Of a stretch of DNA of 45,063 bases, positions 9,384 through 19,600 are shown piece by piece (the first letter of the stretch is position 1; each line of letters opens with the position of its first letter). This stretch comes from CAYRVX01 sp964642165. Lineage in GTDB: Bacteria; Planctomycetota; Phycisphaerae; SM23-33. Under the pieces are notes generated by a model. It searched no databases. It saw only the letters and a list, made by a program, of their open reading frames with translations, and was not told the origin of the DNA. The translations under genes and the position numbers were made by a program. The stretch spans positions 1 through 45,063 of the forward strand of contig CAZXOC010000017.1 of NCBI GenBank assembly GCA_964642165.1, read 5' to 3'.

Positions 9384-10322
9384 TCACTTCTGGAAGATGC
9401 CGGTGACCTGGAAGGTCATCCGCTTGACCTGGTACTTCGTGACGATGGTGAATCGCAGGTACTTGTGGACCTTCTGCCCGGGGAAATCCAGCTTGGCGCT
9501 GAGGGTGGGGCTCTTGGCCCAGGCGTCGCCCTGGTTCCAGCGCCCGGTCGCCAGCACCTTGCGGTCCTCGTCGAGCACGGTGACGCGTTCGACGAAGGGC
9601 CCGCCGCCGGCGCGGGGCCGCTCGCACTTGCAGGTGACGTTCAGCTCGCGGCTGCGGGTCATCTGGAGGCTCGTCACGCGGATCCTCACGCCCGGGACGA
9701 GGGTCAGGGGCTCTTCCATGACGATGGCGCGCGTTTCCTTTTCCTCGCGTTCCTCGGCCAGGACGGCGGCCGCCCCGAGCAACAGCTCGTTCAGCGTGTA
9801 CGCGCTGCGGCGCAGGGCGGTTCGCGGCACCTCGATGGGCGCGACGCCGTCGTGGCAGAAGGCGTAGAGGTTGGCCTCGTAGCGGCTGGGGGACTTGCGT
9901 CCGCCGGAGCCCATCCCTCCGTGCGAGGAGGGGGGCTTGATCTTCAGCACGCTGTGTTCCTCGGCGTCAACGGCGCGGAGGACCTTCAGCTTGTGCAGGA
10001 TGCCGACGGCGTCGTCCTCCGCGGGGGCCGCCACGAAGCCCTCGAGGCTGAAGCTGTGGTCGCGCTGACCCGGCGTGCTCAGGTCCAGCTTCGACCGCGC
10101 CTCCAGTTCGGCGACGGCCAGCTTGTAGTTGCTGGACGACGCGAACGTGGGGAAGCGACCGCGGCGGAGGATGTCCCTCGGCGTGGGCTTCCGAGGCGGC
10201 CTGTTGGGGCGTGATCCGCCGATGGGGGGCTTGCGGACCCTCGGCGGGCGCGGGCCGGCGAGCGCGGCGGCGAGGGCGGCGGCCAGCAGGATCGCCGGCG
10301 GGACAGGCAGCAGCTTGCGCAT
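9384..10322 (-). CDS. Secreted protein of unknown function
   Basis: A 312-residue protein that I do not recognise. The N-terminus is a signal peptide or membrane anchor (an alanine- and leucine-rich run at residues 8-22), followed by a proline- and arginine-rich linker to about residue 50. The rest looks like a globular mixed alpha/beta region. Its last third (CKCERPRAGG, VTVLDEDRKVLATGRW, and beta-rich KVHKYLRFTIVTKYQVKRMTFQV) resembles a C2- or jelly-roll-like beta domain, but no family can be named. AGGAAG lies six bases before the ATG. It follows the LEPR-XLL gene by 93 bases with no obvious terminator or promoter between them, so co-transcription is likely. Confidence 0.72.
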   Translation of the reverse strand: MRKLLPVPPAILLAAALAAALAGPRPPRVRKPPIGGSRPNRPPRKPTPRDILRRGRFPTFASSSNYKLAVAELEARSKLDLSTPGQRDHSFSLEGFVAAPAEDDAVGILHKLKVLRAVDAEEHSVLKIKPPSSHGGMGSGGRKSPSRYEANLYAFCHDGVAPIEVPRTALRRSAYTLNELLLGAAAVLAEEREEKETRAIVMEEPLTLVPGVRIRVTSLQMTRSRELNVTCKCERPRAGGGPFVERVTVLDEDRKVLATGRWNQGDAWAKSPTLSAKLDFPGQKVHKYLRFTIVTKYQVKRMTFQVTGIFQK

Positions 10323-10415
10323 GACGGGCTTCCTTTGCAGGGGGATTCCTACTACGTAGAAACCCCGCCGACCGACCGGGGGTCCTCGCCCGCCGCGTGC
10401 CGCGGCCGGGCGGCG

Positions 10416-12614
10416 CTACAGGATGAGCACGTCGTAGTCTCCCGGCCCGTAGAGGGGCAGGTCGAGGTTCTTCTCCGAGGCGACCCGCTTCTTGCCCTCA
10501 AAGCGCTGGTAGGACTTGATCGGTTGGAGGCTGGCCAGCCCGAACTGGGCGCCGCCGTTGTCGCCGTCGACGTCGCGGATCTTGACGGTGTGGATCTCGG
10601 GCGCCGCGAGGACGGAGGCGACGAAGGCGTGCGCCTCGCCCTTGATGCCGGTGACCGTGACCTTCTGGATCCTCGGGTCCGGGCCGAACGGGTTCAGGTT
10701 CAGCTCGAAGTCGGAGGACTGGTCCGGCAGCCCGGAGACGGCGTCCTTGACCTGGACGCGGACCTCGCTGTCCTTCATGCCGCCGACGGTCAGGCCGCCT
10801 ACGCTCTGCTGGATGTCCGCGTGGACGCCCTTGAACCAGCCCTTGACCTTGACCGTGCCCAGGACGTCGGTGGCCAGGTCGGCCCCAAAGTCGCCGGCAT
10901 AGCCGCGCCGGGCGTTGCCGGGGATCGTGATCTTGCCGATCCGCGGGGCGGCGATCCGGTCCGCCGGGCTGGCCTGGTTGTCGTGCCAGTCCAGCGCGCG
11001 GACCTCCCGGATCGGCGTCTGGGACTCGATCGACGCGTTCGCGACGTGATCGAACCGGAAGGCGACCGTCGACTTGCTCGATGCCGGCGGGCCGACCTGG
11101 ATCAGGCTCTCGCCCCGGGCGGCCCAAAGCTGCACGCTGCCGACGGGCCCCTGGATGTCCAGCGTGCCGCCCATCAGCCACGTCTTCGGGGCGCTGAGCG
11201 ATTTCAGCGGGCCGTAGATGTCCATGCCGTTCTGGACTTGGACGTCGGCGGTGCGGCTGCCGGCGATCTTCAGCACGCTCTTTGCGCCCGTGTCGTACGC
11301 GACGATGCGGTTCGGCTCGCGGAACTTGGCGTCGAAGTCCTGCGAGAGGTCGCCGTAGACGGCGTACCCGTAGCCGCCGCCGGTCAGCGAGTACTGCACG
11401 TACACGCCCTGGTCGTTCTTGAGCTTGAGGGTGACGTTCTTCCGATCGCCGAACGTGCCGAAGATGTGCGAGATCGAGTGGCCGGCGGTCCGGGCGACGT
11501 TGTTGTCCTCGCGGCTCTCGCCGATCTCCTCGGCGCTGTCCACCTCGGCCAGCAGGTAGTACGTGCCCGTCGGCGAGTCCGACGCGACGACGAAGCTGAC
11601 CTTGCAGGAGGTGGTCTTCCACGGCTTGACGTTGAGGGCCTTGCGGACCGTCTTGATGGGGATGTCGCCGGCGTCCAGGGCCTGGTCGGTCGAGAGGTAC
11701 AGCGTCACGTCGACCTTGCCCTTCGCCGTGCCCTTGCCGATGTTCCGGATGACGACGTTGGCCTTGCCGGCGTCCCCCGGGATCATCGTCGTGTGGAGCT
11801 TGCTGCCCTTGTTGGAGATCTCGGCCACCAGGTCGCAGGGGCCCTGGACGTTCGTGGACCGCAGCGTCGCGGTGTACTCCACGCTGTCGGACTCGCCGTC
11901 CCAGGCGTCGTAGTCGTACTGGTAGGACTGCTCCTGGATGATCCCGACGTCGGGATCGATCCACAGGACGGTCTCCTCGGTGCCGTAGGAGCCGTCGTTC
12001 TCGTCCCACGCGTTGTTGACCTGCACCTTCACGCAGTCGTACTGCCCGGCGGGGGTGGTGACGGTCTCCTGCCCGAGGTAGGTCAGGCGGTTCTGCTCCG
12101 TGCCGCTCCACTGCCATTCGGGGTGCTTGATCACGTAGCCGTGACAGGCCGCGCCGTCGCCGACCAGCCGGTCGTTCCAGGACGCGTCGATCTCCGTCGG
12201 GATCAGCTCCAGCAGGTTGCTGTAGGTCTGCGCGTCGTCCTTGTCCCGCCAAGCTACTTCCTTCAGGAACCCGCCGGCGACGATGAGCTCGCTCTGCTCG
12301 AAATCGCCGCGATCGAAGGAGCTCGTCTCCTTGTAGAGGAACGTGTCGTAGCCGCCGGCCGCGCCCCGGCCGGTGATCCGGCGGGTGGCCTTGCCGTTCC
12401 TGTGGACCGCCTCGCCGTCCACCTCCGTGAGGACCACGCTGTAGTCCCAGCGGTTGCCCACCGTCAGGAAGTTGGGCGGCACCAGCGCGATGGTGCCGTT
12501 CAGCAAGAGCCGCGGCTCGAGCGGTTCCATGGTCGCGGCCCGGAGCGGGTCCTCCCGGCTCGTTCGCGAGCGGCGGCCCATCCACGATGACCACAGCGTG
12601 CCGAAACGGCGCAT
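10416..12614 (-). CDS. LEPR-XLL surface protein with CARDB domain
   Basis: A 732-residue protein of the planctomycete surface or exported class. The start at 12614 is preferred over upstream in-frame codons because it has an AAGGAG Shine-Dalgarno and lies 57 bases after a good promoter. LEPRLLL at residues 32-38 is the hallmark of the LEPR-XLL N-terminal targeting region. Residues about 60-240 contain a beta-rich region (GNRWDYSVVLTEVDGE). Residues about 255-385 form a CARDB-like adhesion fold (VVIRNIGKGTAKG, YYLLAEVDSAEEIGE, EDNNVA). The C-terminal half has beta-solenoid-like repeats (RIGKITIPGN, LGTVKVKGWFKG, VGGLTVGGM). No catalytic residues are evident. Probable role is in the cell envelope or matrix; partner unknown. 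Confidence 0.85.
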   Translation of the reverse strand: MRRFGTLWSSWMGRRSRTSREDPLRAATMEPLEPRLLLNGTIALVPPNFLTVGNRWDYSVVLTEVDGEAVHRNGKATRRITGRGAAGGYDTFLYKETSSFDRGDFEQSELIVAGGFLKEVAWRDKDDAQTYSNLLELIPTEIDASWNDRLVGDGAACHGYVIKHPEWQWSGTEQNRLTYLGQETVTTPAGQYDCVKVQVNNAWDENDGSYGTEETVLWIDPDVGIIQEQSYQYDYDAWDGESDSVEYTATLRSTNVQGPCDLVAEISNKGSKLHTTMIPGDAGKANVVIRNIGKGTAKGKVDVTLYLSTDQALDAGDIPIKTVRKALNVKPWKTTSCKVSFVVASDSPTGTYYLLAEVDSAEEIGESREDNNVARTAGHSISHIFGTFGDRKNVTLKLKNDQGVYVQYSLTGGGYGYAVYGDLSQDFDAKFREPNRIVAYDTGAKSVLKIAGSRTADVQVQNGMDIYGPLKSLSAPKTWLMGGTLDIQGPVGSVQLWAARGESLIQVGPPASSKSTVAFRFDHVANASIESQTPIREVRALDWHDNQASPADRIAAPRIGKITIPGNARRGYAGDFGADLATDVLGTVKVKGWFKGVHADIQQSVGGLTVGGMKDSEVRVQVKDAVSGLPDQSSDFELNLNPFGPDPRIQKVTVTGIKGEAHAFVASVLAAPEIHTVKIRDVDGDNGGAQFGLASLQPIKSYQRFEGKKRVASEKNLDLPLYGPGDYDVLIL

Positions 12615-12677
12615 GTCCCTCTCCTTGCCCAGTTCGGACGCCGGACGAGCCCCTCCAGGTGAAGGGCGAACGGGCCC

Positions 12678-12706
12678 ATTGTAGGGGCGGTCGGGCGTTT
12701 TCGCAA
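12678..12706 (-). promoter_or_regulatory. Sigma70-type promoter of the LEPR-XLL/CARDB gene
   Basis: TTGCGA (12701-12706, 4 of 6) and TACAAT (12678-12683, 5 of 6) are separated by 17 bases on the minus strand. Predicted transcription start is near 12671, about 57 bases before the start codon at 12614. The placement supports the downstream start rather than longer readings that would cross the promoter. Confidence 0.65.
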
Positions 12707-12862
12707 CGCGTAAACCTTGCCGCGAGGCGGACTCCCGTCCCGGTCGCCTCGGCGTGCCGCGATCGGGCGCGCCGGGCGGCATGCCTTTCGGCCGGGATGG
12801 AGAGGGGTATGCTGGCGCCGCCGGCGCGACCATCGGGCGGGCAGCAGGATCGCCGCCCCTGC

Positions 12863-13110
12863 ATGAGCCCCGAGACGAGCTTCGGCATCGCTCCGGAGAG
12901 GGACGCCGGCCTCATCGAGCACCCGACGCCCGGCGTGTATGGCGAGCACGCCCGCACCTGGTGCTCCGCAACGTCCGCGTCGCGTGGGGCGCCAACTGCC
13001 AGGACGACTGGTCGCACGCCCTGGAGTGCCACGACGTGGCGCCGCTGACGCTGGAGGGCTTCCAGGGCGGCGCCGCTCGCGAGAGCCTGGCCGACCGGCG
13101 GCTGGAGTGA
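12863..13110 (+). pseudogene. Frameshifted C-terminal remnant of a GH28-like beta-helix enzyme
   Basis: Two reading frames give consecutive pieces of one apparent protein end. Frame one, from 12863, reads GLIEHPTPGVYGEHA. Near 12950 the sense switches by one base to LVLRNVRVAWGAN, then DWSHALECHDVAPLTLEGF, with a stop at 13110. The pattern (LRNVRV, a short loop, SHALEC, L.LEGF) resembles the C-terminal rungs of polygalacturonase-like (GH28) or other pectin-lyase-fold proteins. No N-terminal portion or start is recognisable upstream. It is therefore likely a decayed gene fragment; the family call comes from my recognition of the motif and is not certain. Confidence 0.45.
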
Positions 13111-13561
13111 ACCGTGGCAGGGCGGCCGTGCGACGATTGCGTTTTGCGGGACAGTCGGCCTGTCGGCGCGGTCTTAGCTGTGGAGGCGGAGGCCGCGCCT
13201 CGGTCTCGCCCTCCGTGCGCCGGGGCGCGCCGGCGCCGGCGAAAAGGCGCCGCTCCGGGAAAAAAGCGACAATGGGCGGATTGAAATGGCGTTACAGCTA
13301 TGGGAGAGTTTGCCGTCCGCCGGCGGGCAGCGCGCCACGCCCGGCGTGTCGAGCGGCGAGGGACGTGTGGGCGCAGAGCAGAAAGAAGGAAAACTGAGGA
13401 ACCTCTTGAGGGTTTATGGGACTAAGAACACGATCGGCCGGTTCGTCCCCGTGCCGGATCGGCCAGCCGGTGCCGCCTCGAATTCTCACTGGGCTAACCT
13501 GCTGTATCTACGTCCCTTATCTGCAAGCGGAGGCCTGGTTTCTCTCCCGGGAGAAATCACT
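13111..13561. other. Intergenic stretch without a recognisable gene
   Basis: About 450 bases between the GH28-like remnant and the promoter of the giant gene. It contains a GC-rich inverted repeat (GGCGCC arms around 13230-13250) followed by an A-rich run, but no supported coding region. Open frames here are short and lack start signals or family resemblance. Composition drops toward AT from about 13,380 as the promoter is approached. Confidence 0.4.
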
Positions 13562-13590
13562 TTGACACTTCCTGCGCCTGCAAGTACAAT
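13562..13590 (+). promoter_or_regulatory. Near-consensus sigma70-type promoter of the giant surface-protein gene
   Basis: A perfect TTGACA (13562-13567), a 17-base spacer, then TACAAT (13585-13590). Predicted start of transcription is near 13597, giving a leader of about 100 bases before the ATG at 13696. It is one of the best promoter matches in the window and precedes the largest gene. Confidence 0.75.
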
Positions 13591-13695
13591 CGAATTGTCA
13601 CGCGAGGTTTCGGGGCCCGGGACGGGCCTGCGGCACCTGCCGATCACCGATCTCTTGCCGACGAGTGTTCGCAAGACGCCAATGGGAGTCTAACC

Positions 13696-16600
13696 ATGCC
13701 ACGGTGCTTCGATCGCCCGGAGGGAGCCGAAGTCCTCCCCTGTTTCGAGAACTTGGAGCAGCGGCTGCTGCTGACGACGCTTCACGGCGGCCAGTTCTTC
13801 ATCTACCACAGCAGCCAGGGCGATACGGTCCGGCTCGATCTCAACGGGAGCTATTCCGACACGATCGAGATCTTCGCCCATCACCAGGTCGCCGGCGGGC
13901 TGACCGACATGCCCGGGCTGGTGAACGGCTCGCAGGCCGTCGGGTGGGGCGATCTGCCGGGCTCGCCGCTGACATCGAACCACATTGCGCGGCCGGCGGA
14001 GCCCTACAAGACCATGCAGTTCAAGGACCGGAAGTTCACGGAGATCAAGAGCAACAACCCGGTCTGGCTGGAGCACGGCGACTTCTGGACCACCGACCCC
14101 AACGCCGAGCCCGTCGCCGACCAGGTGCACAAGTGGCACCAGGTCTCCCGGAGCAGCCGGGCCGACATCTACGCCATCGTGGTCCTCTCCTGCACGGTAA
14201 ACACGAGCATCACGATCACCAACCTGAGCGGCACGCCGTTCCAGGGCAACGACTGGGCGACCCGCATCGACCCGTGGGGCACGGCGAACGTCCCGCTGCT
14301 TCAGCGCAGCGACCACCCGACGAGGACGGTGACGGCTCCGGCCGGGTCCGGCGGCGTGCTCGTCGGCGCGATTCACTCCCCGCAGAACAACAACACGCCG
14401 CGCTGGGTCGCCGTGCCGGAGAAGAAGACGATGACCGCCGGGCTGACCGGGCTGTTCCCGGGCGGGGACGTGTCGGCCGGCATCACGGTCTCCAGCGACA
14501 CGTACCGCGTCTCCTCGCAGGAGGCGCTGGGGCTGGACGTTCGCGCGCTGGCGGCGGACTACCTCGGGCAGGTCTTCGCCGTCGACAACACGCCGTTCGT
14601 CGGCGAGGTGGTCAACAGCGACACGACCGGCGACCTCGGCGAGGACATCCGCGCCGTCGCCGTGAACGAGTTGGGGCAGTTCCACGTCGTCGACAACGCC
14701 CCCGGCACCATCTTCACGGCGGGCAGCGAGGCGTTCGTGGACAGCACCAACAGCATCGCCGCCGGCCAGGACGGGCTGTTCTACGCCATCGACGAGAGCA
14801 CCCGCATGCTCATGGCATCCGCCGCCGACGGCACGATCACCATCCTGGGCGGGCTGGTGGACTCCCAGGAGACGGCCACCTACACCTATCAGACCTTCCG
14901 CGGGCTGGACTTCCACCCCGTCACCGCCGAGCTGTACGGCATCGCCACGCTGGTGGACACCAAGCCCAACGAGGACCCCAACCCGGCGTCGACCGGGCCG
15001 TTCCTCGTGACCATCGCCACGGCCCCGGACGCCCAGAATCAGATCCGCGTCACCCAGGTGGCCGAGCTGACCGTGCCGGACAACCAGGGCAGCCCCCAGA
15101 ACCCGTGGGACCCGAACAAGGCCCCCGGGCTGACCACCATCGTGTGGGACCCGACCGGGACGACCCTCTACGGCGTGACCACCGGCAACCAGTTGGTCCA
15201 CGTCGACCCGACGACCGGGCTCTACGCGCCGGTCGGCTGGCCCGCCGACGAGTTCGCCCAGGCCAAGCTCACCGAGAGCGGGATCAACATTCCCGCCGTC
15301 GTCGGCCTCGACTTCATCGGCAACACGCTCTACGGCATCACCAACGTCGGCGGCATCTTCTACCTCGACGACCTCACCGACACCTCGACCGTGCAGGTCC
15401 TCGGCAGCTCGGGCGTGGGCACCTCGACCGCCCTCACCAGCGCCCTCGGCGACGCCACCCGCCTGTACACCGTGGCCTACGAAGACGGCATGAACCGCCT
15501 GACCGCGATCCCCATCTACGCCAACCTCAAGCGGGTGGATTACGGCGGGGTCGCCTCGATGGTGGACGTGCTGTGGGACAGCGCCGAGCCGACGTTCGGC
15601 TTCACGGACGTTGCCGGGCTGGAGTTCCGCACCGACGGGGTCGGCGACGAGGCCCTCTACGCCGTCGCCCGCGTGGTGGACCTGGACCCCAACGACGCCA
15701 CGGACCCGCCGGTGGCACGACAGCTCGTTCGCATCGACGTGGCCACCGGAGAGACGACGCAACTGCACGGGCTGGTCGGCCCCGGCGACCTGACCACGCT
15801 GGCGTGGGACGCGACCAACGACCTGCTGTACGGCATCGATCCCTCCAACCGCCGGCTGTGGAGCTTCGACCCCAACAACTCGTGGAACGAGGCCAACCCC
15901 GCCACCCTCGGCGTCAGCGGCATCGTCGGGCTGGAATGGGTGGACATGAGCGGCACGCCGCTCATGCTGGGCGTGACCGCCACCGCCGTGTACTCCGTCG
16001 ACCCCGGCACCGGCACCTGCACGGTGCTGGGCAACACCGGGCAGTTCGGACTGACGAGCCTGGCCTACAGCGCCACCCAGGAGGGGTACCTCTGGTCCAC
16101 CGTCGACGACGGCGGGTACCGCCTGGCGACGATCCGCCTGAGCGCCCCGCTGATGGACTCCGACGGGCGGGGCACCGTCAACCAGCGCGCCCTGCTGTTC
16201 GACGACACCGACCCGCTCTGGGTCTACACGAACGTCACCGGCATGGACTTCAGCAGCGGCGACGACCTCTACGCCGTGGCCGAGGCCATCAGCCTGGGCA
16301 CGGGCGCCGTCGCGGGCAACGCCTGGCTGGTCACGATCAGCAAGGTCGACGGCACGGTCACTCGCCTCGGTCAGCTCGACACGCCGTCGCTCACATCGAT
16401 CGCCTTCGACGACCTGGACACGCTCTACGGCGTCACGGCGGCGGGCGGGCTGGTCACCGTTGACGCCGACCCGCTCAGCCCGACCGTCGGGCAGACCACG
16501 CTGATCGGCGGGCTGGCCGCCTCGGGCATCGCGGGAATCGACTTCCAGGAGGGCGTGCTGTACGGCGCCACGCCGACGCGGCTGTACGAGATCGACCCGT

Positions 16601-19600
16601 TCACCGCCGGCGTCACCGCCGTGCAGGACGGCTTCCTGCCCGGCGGGGTGACCTCCCTGTCCAGCGGGCCGAACCCCTCCGCCTGGTGGGAGGAGATCTT
16701 CTGGGTCGCCGCCGACTTCGACGGCGAGTACCGCCTGGTCAGCGTCTACTCCGACCAGGCAGCCAGCTCGCAGGACCTGGGTCGGGTCGTGTTGGCCGGG
16801 ACGCTCGCCGGGCAGATCAGCACGGCCGGCAGCATCGACACCATCGAGGCCGGCTTCCTCTGGGGCGGCGTGCAGGTCGGGCAGAACCTCGGCAACGTGC
16901 TTATGAGAGCCGGCGGCGGCGCCCGCCCGCGGGGCACTTGGTTCACCTACCAGGCCACCCAGGTGCCGGACCCCTACGGCGGCTACACCTACCTGGGCGA
17001 CTCGATCATCAACGCCGACGGCGTGATCAACTTCGTGGATTCCCGCGGCGACGAGACGCTGCACTCGGCCATCCAGGCGCTCAACGAGGACGACGTCGAC
17101 GCCCCGACGACCTACATCGAGGAGCTCGAGTACATCGTCGATCCCGACCCCGACGTCTTCAACTACTACTGGCTGAACGGCGAGCTGGTCGATTACACCA
17201 ACGACACGATGGACACCGCCCAGTTCCTCAACACGCCGACGGGCGACGTCCACATCAGCGGCATGCTGTCGAGGCACGAGCCGAGCTCGGATCTGCCCGA
17301 CGGCGACAACCACCGCGTGGACTGGTACGGCATCCCGATGCTCGCGGGGCAGACGATCACGATCACCAGCGCCATCGCCGACGGGTTCTTCCCCTTCCTC
17401 CAGCACTGGTTCGGCGCCCCCGGCATCCGCGGGCGGCTGTACGACAGCGACGGCAACTGGCTCGACAGCATCGGGTGGGAGACGGAAGAGGACTGGGGCG
17501 TCGGCTCCCGCCCCGGGCCGGACGGCACGCAGAAGCCCATGGCGTTCACCGCCCCGGCGGCGGGCGTGTACTACCTGGCGGTCGTCATCCACCAGAACAA
17601 CGTCTCGAGCTACTACGACATCGACATCACGGGGCTGACGCCCGCCGCCATCGGCGGGGTCAACGTCGTCGGCGACTACTTCGGCGCCATCAACTACGGC
17701 ACGGGCGAGGCCGCCGACACCGAGATCTCCGCCCACAACGGCGGGAACATCGGCGCCTACGTCGTTTCGAACAACAGCTACTACACCTCCGCCCGGACGT
17801 TCGGCGGCGGGGACATCGGCGCCTACCAGGCAGGCGAGATCGGTCCGGTCCGCAGCAGCGTCCTGACCATCAACACCATCACGTCCGAGGGGCGGATCGG
17901 GCGCGTCGCCTCCACCGTGGGGCACAACGCCTCGATCGTCGTCGCCGGCGCCGTGCCCACCAGCGGCGGGGCCCCGGCATACGATGACGCCTTCGTCCAG
18001 AACGTCGTCGCCGCGACCAACCTGGTGACGCCCATGCCGGGAGTCTGCGGCGTCTGGGCGACCGGCAGCATCGGCGTCATCGATGTCGGCGGCAACGTGC
18101 AGGCCATCACGTTCCAGGCCAACTACGACGAGGAAGGCCTGCCCGGGCGCATCGACCTCATCGACGTCGGCGGGGACTGGGGATCGAGCATGGGCGCCCC
18201 GCTGCTGTACCGCGGCACCAACGGCGACATCGGCTTCGTCCACGTCGACGGCACGATCTACGCCTCCTACGGCGGGTGGACGACCCCCATCGAGGAGGTC
18301 CCCTACACCACGCAGGTCGAGCTGAACGACGACAGCGGCGGGAAGCTGACCATCACCCCGCAGCTGACGCAGCTGATCGACCCGACCACGGGCGGTCCGG
18401 TGCTGGACCAGTTCGGCCAGCCGATCACGTTCATGCCCACCATTTCCTATGCCCTCATCGGCGTGGACGACGAGGACAGCCCGGGCATCGGCGACGGCGG
18501 CGTCGTCGCCAACCTGCGCATCAACGGCTCGGCCACCATGACCAGCGTCGGGCCGGTGGAGATCTCGCACCTCGACCTGGACTACGACCCGGCCGACACC
18601 GCCACGCGCGTCTTCACCATCGGCGGCAGCGGCGCGGTCGACATCTACAACGTCACGAGCACGCAGCCCATCGACGCGATCATCAACAACACCGACGGGT
18701 CCCTGATGGCCGGGGACATCACGGGGGGGCTGGGGACGATCAAGCTACAGGGCGGCGACCTCGGCGTGTACGTGTCGAAGGCGGGCTCGTGGCTGCACGG
18801 CCCGCTGGACGCCCCGGTCAGCGCCGACGAGTCGGTCGAGCCGCAGTTCGGCTGGTTCCACGGGAAGGTGAACGGCCTGAACATCGACGGCGACCTGCCG
18901 AACGTCTCGGTCGGCGGGGCCCTGGGCGACCTGCGCGTCACCGGGACCATCGGGAACATCACGGTCAACGCCGACCGCCGGGCCCTCGAGCCCAATGACT
19001 GGGACGGCGTCAAGGGCCTCGTCTGGGCCGGGCTACGCATCGAGTCGGTCGCGGCGGGGGACGGCCTGGCCGACGACGGCCCGTCCAACCGCGCCAAGGC
19101 CGGCATCCTGTCCGGCGGCAGCATCGGGGCGGTGACCATCCAGGGGCGCCGACGCGCCTTCAACGGCGTGGTCTTCGGCGAGCTGAACGGCTCGATCATC
19201 GGCGCCAGCAACACCACCGTGGACATCCCGCTGCCCGACGGGACGATCCTCCAGATCGAGCTGGACGCCGTCGGGCAGGTCACCGGAAGCGACGGCTCGG
19301 CCTGCACGGCCATCATCGGCGGCATGTCGCTGGAGTTGTTCAAGTGCTTCATCTTCGACGCGCCCAGCCCCGCCGGCGGCGTCGGCCACGTCCGTTTCAA
19401 CGGCAAGAACGCCCTGCTCCATGGCTCCGAGGCGGTCGGGCTCTACGTCCGCGAGTTCTCCACCGACGAGGCGGCCGAGGGCATGATCGACTGCTACGTC
19501 TCCGGGACGGCAGCCCCGGCTGACGGCGTGGCGATCGGGCGAGTCGCGGCCGGGGGCTACGGCCTGGACCACGTCGTGGTCAGCGGCAACGGACGGATCA

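Noticed and set aside
10335..12590. Plus-strand frame opposite the LEPR-XLL gene
   Set aside because: Antisense shadow without a start signal or recognisable domain.
12614..12833. Longer N-terminus for the LEPR-XLL/CARDB protein
   Set aside because: The extension crosses the -10 and -35 boxes and lacks a ribosome site; LEPR-XLL proteins normally have this motif near the N-terminus.
13690..18570. 1,626-residue minus-strand frame opposite the giant gene
   Set aside because: Low-complexity Asp/Val/Gly/Arg text typical of antisense frames; the plus-strand gene has a promoter, ribosome site and clear domains.
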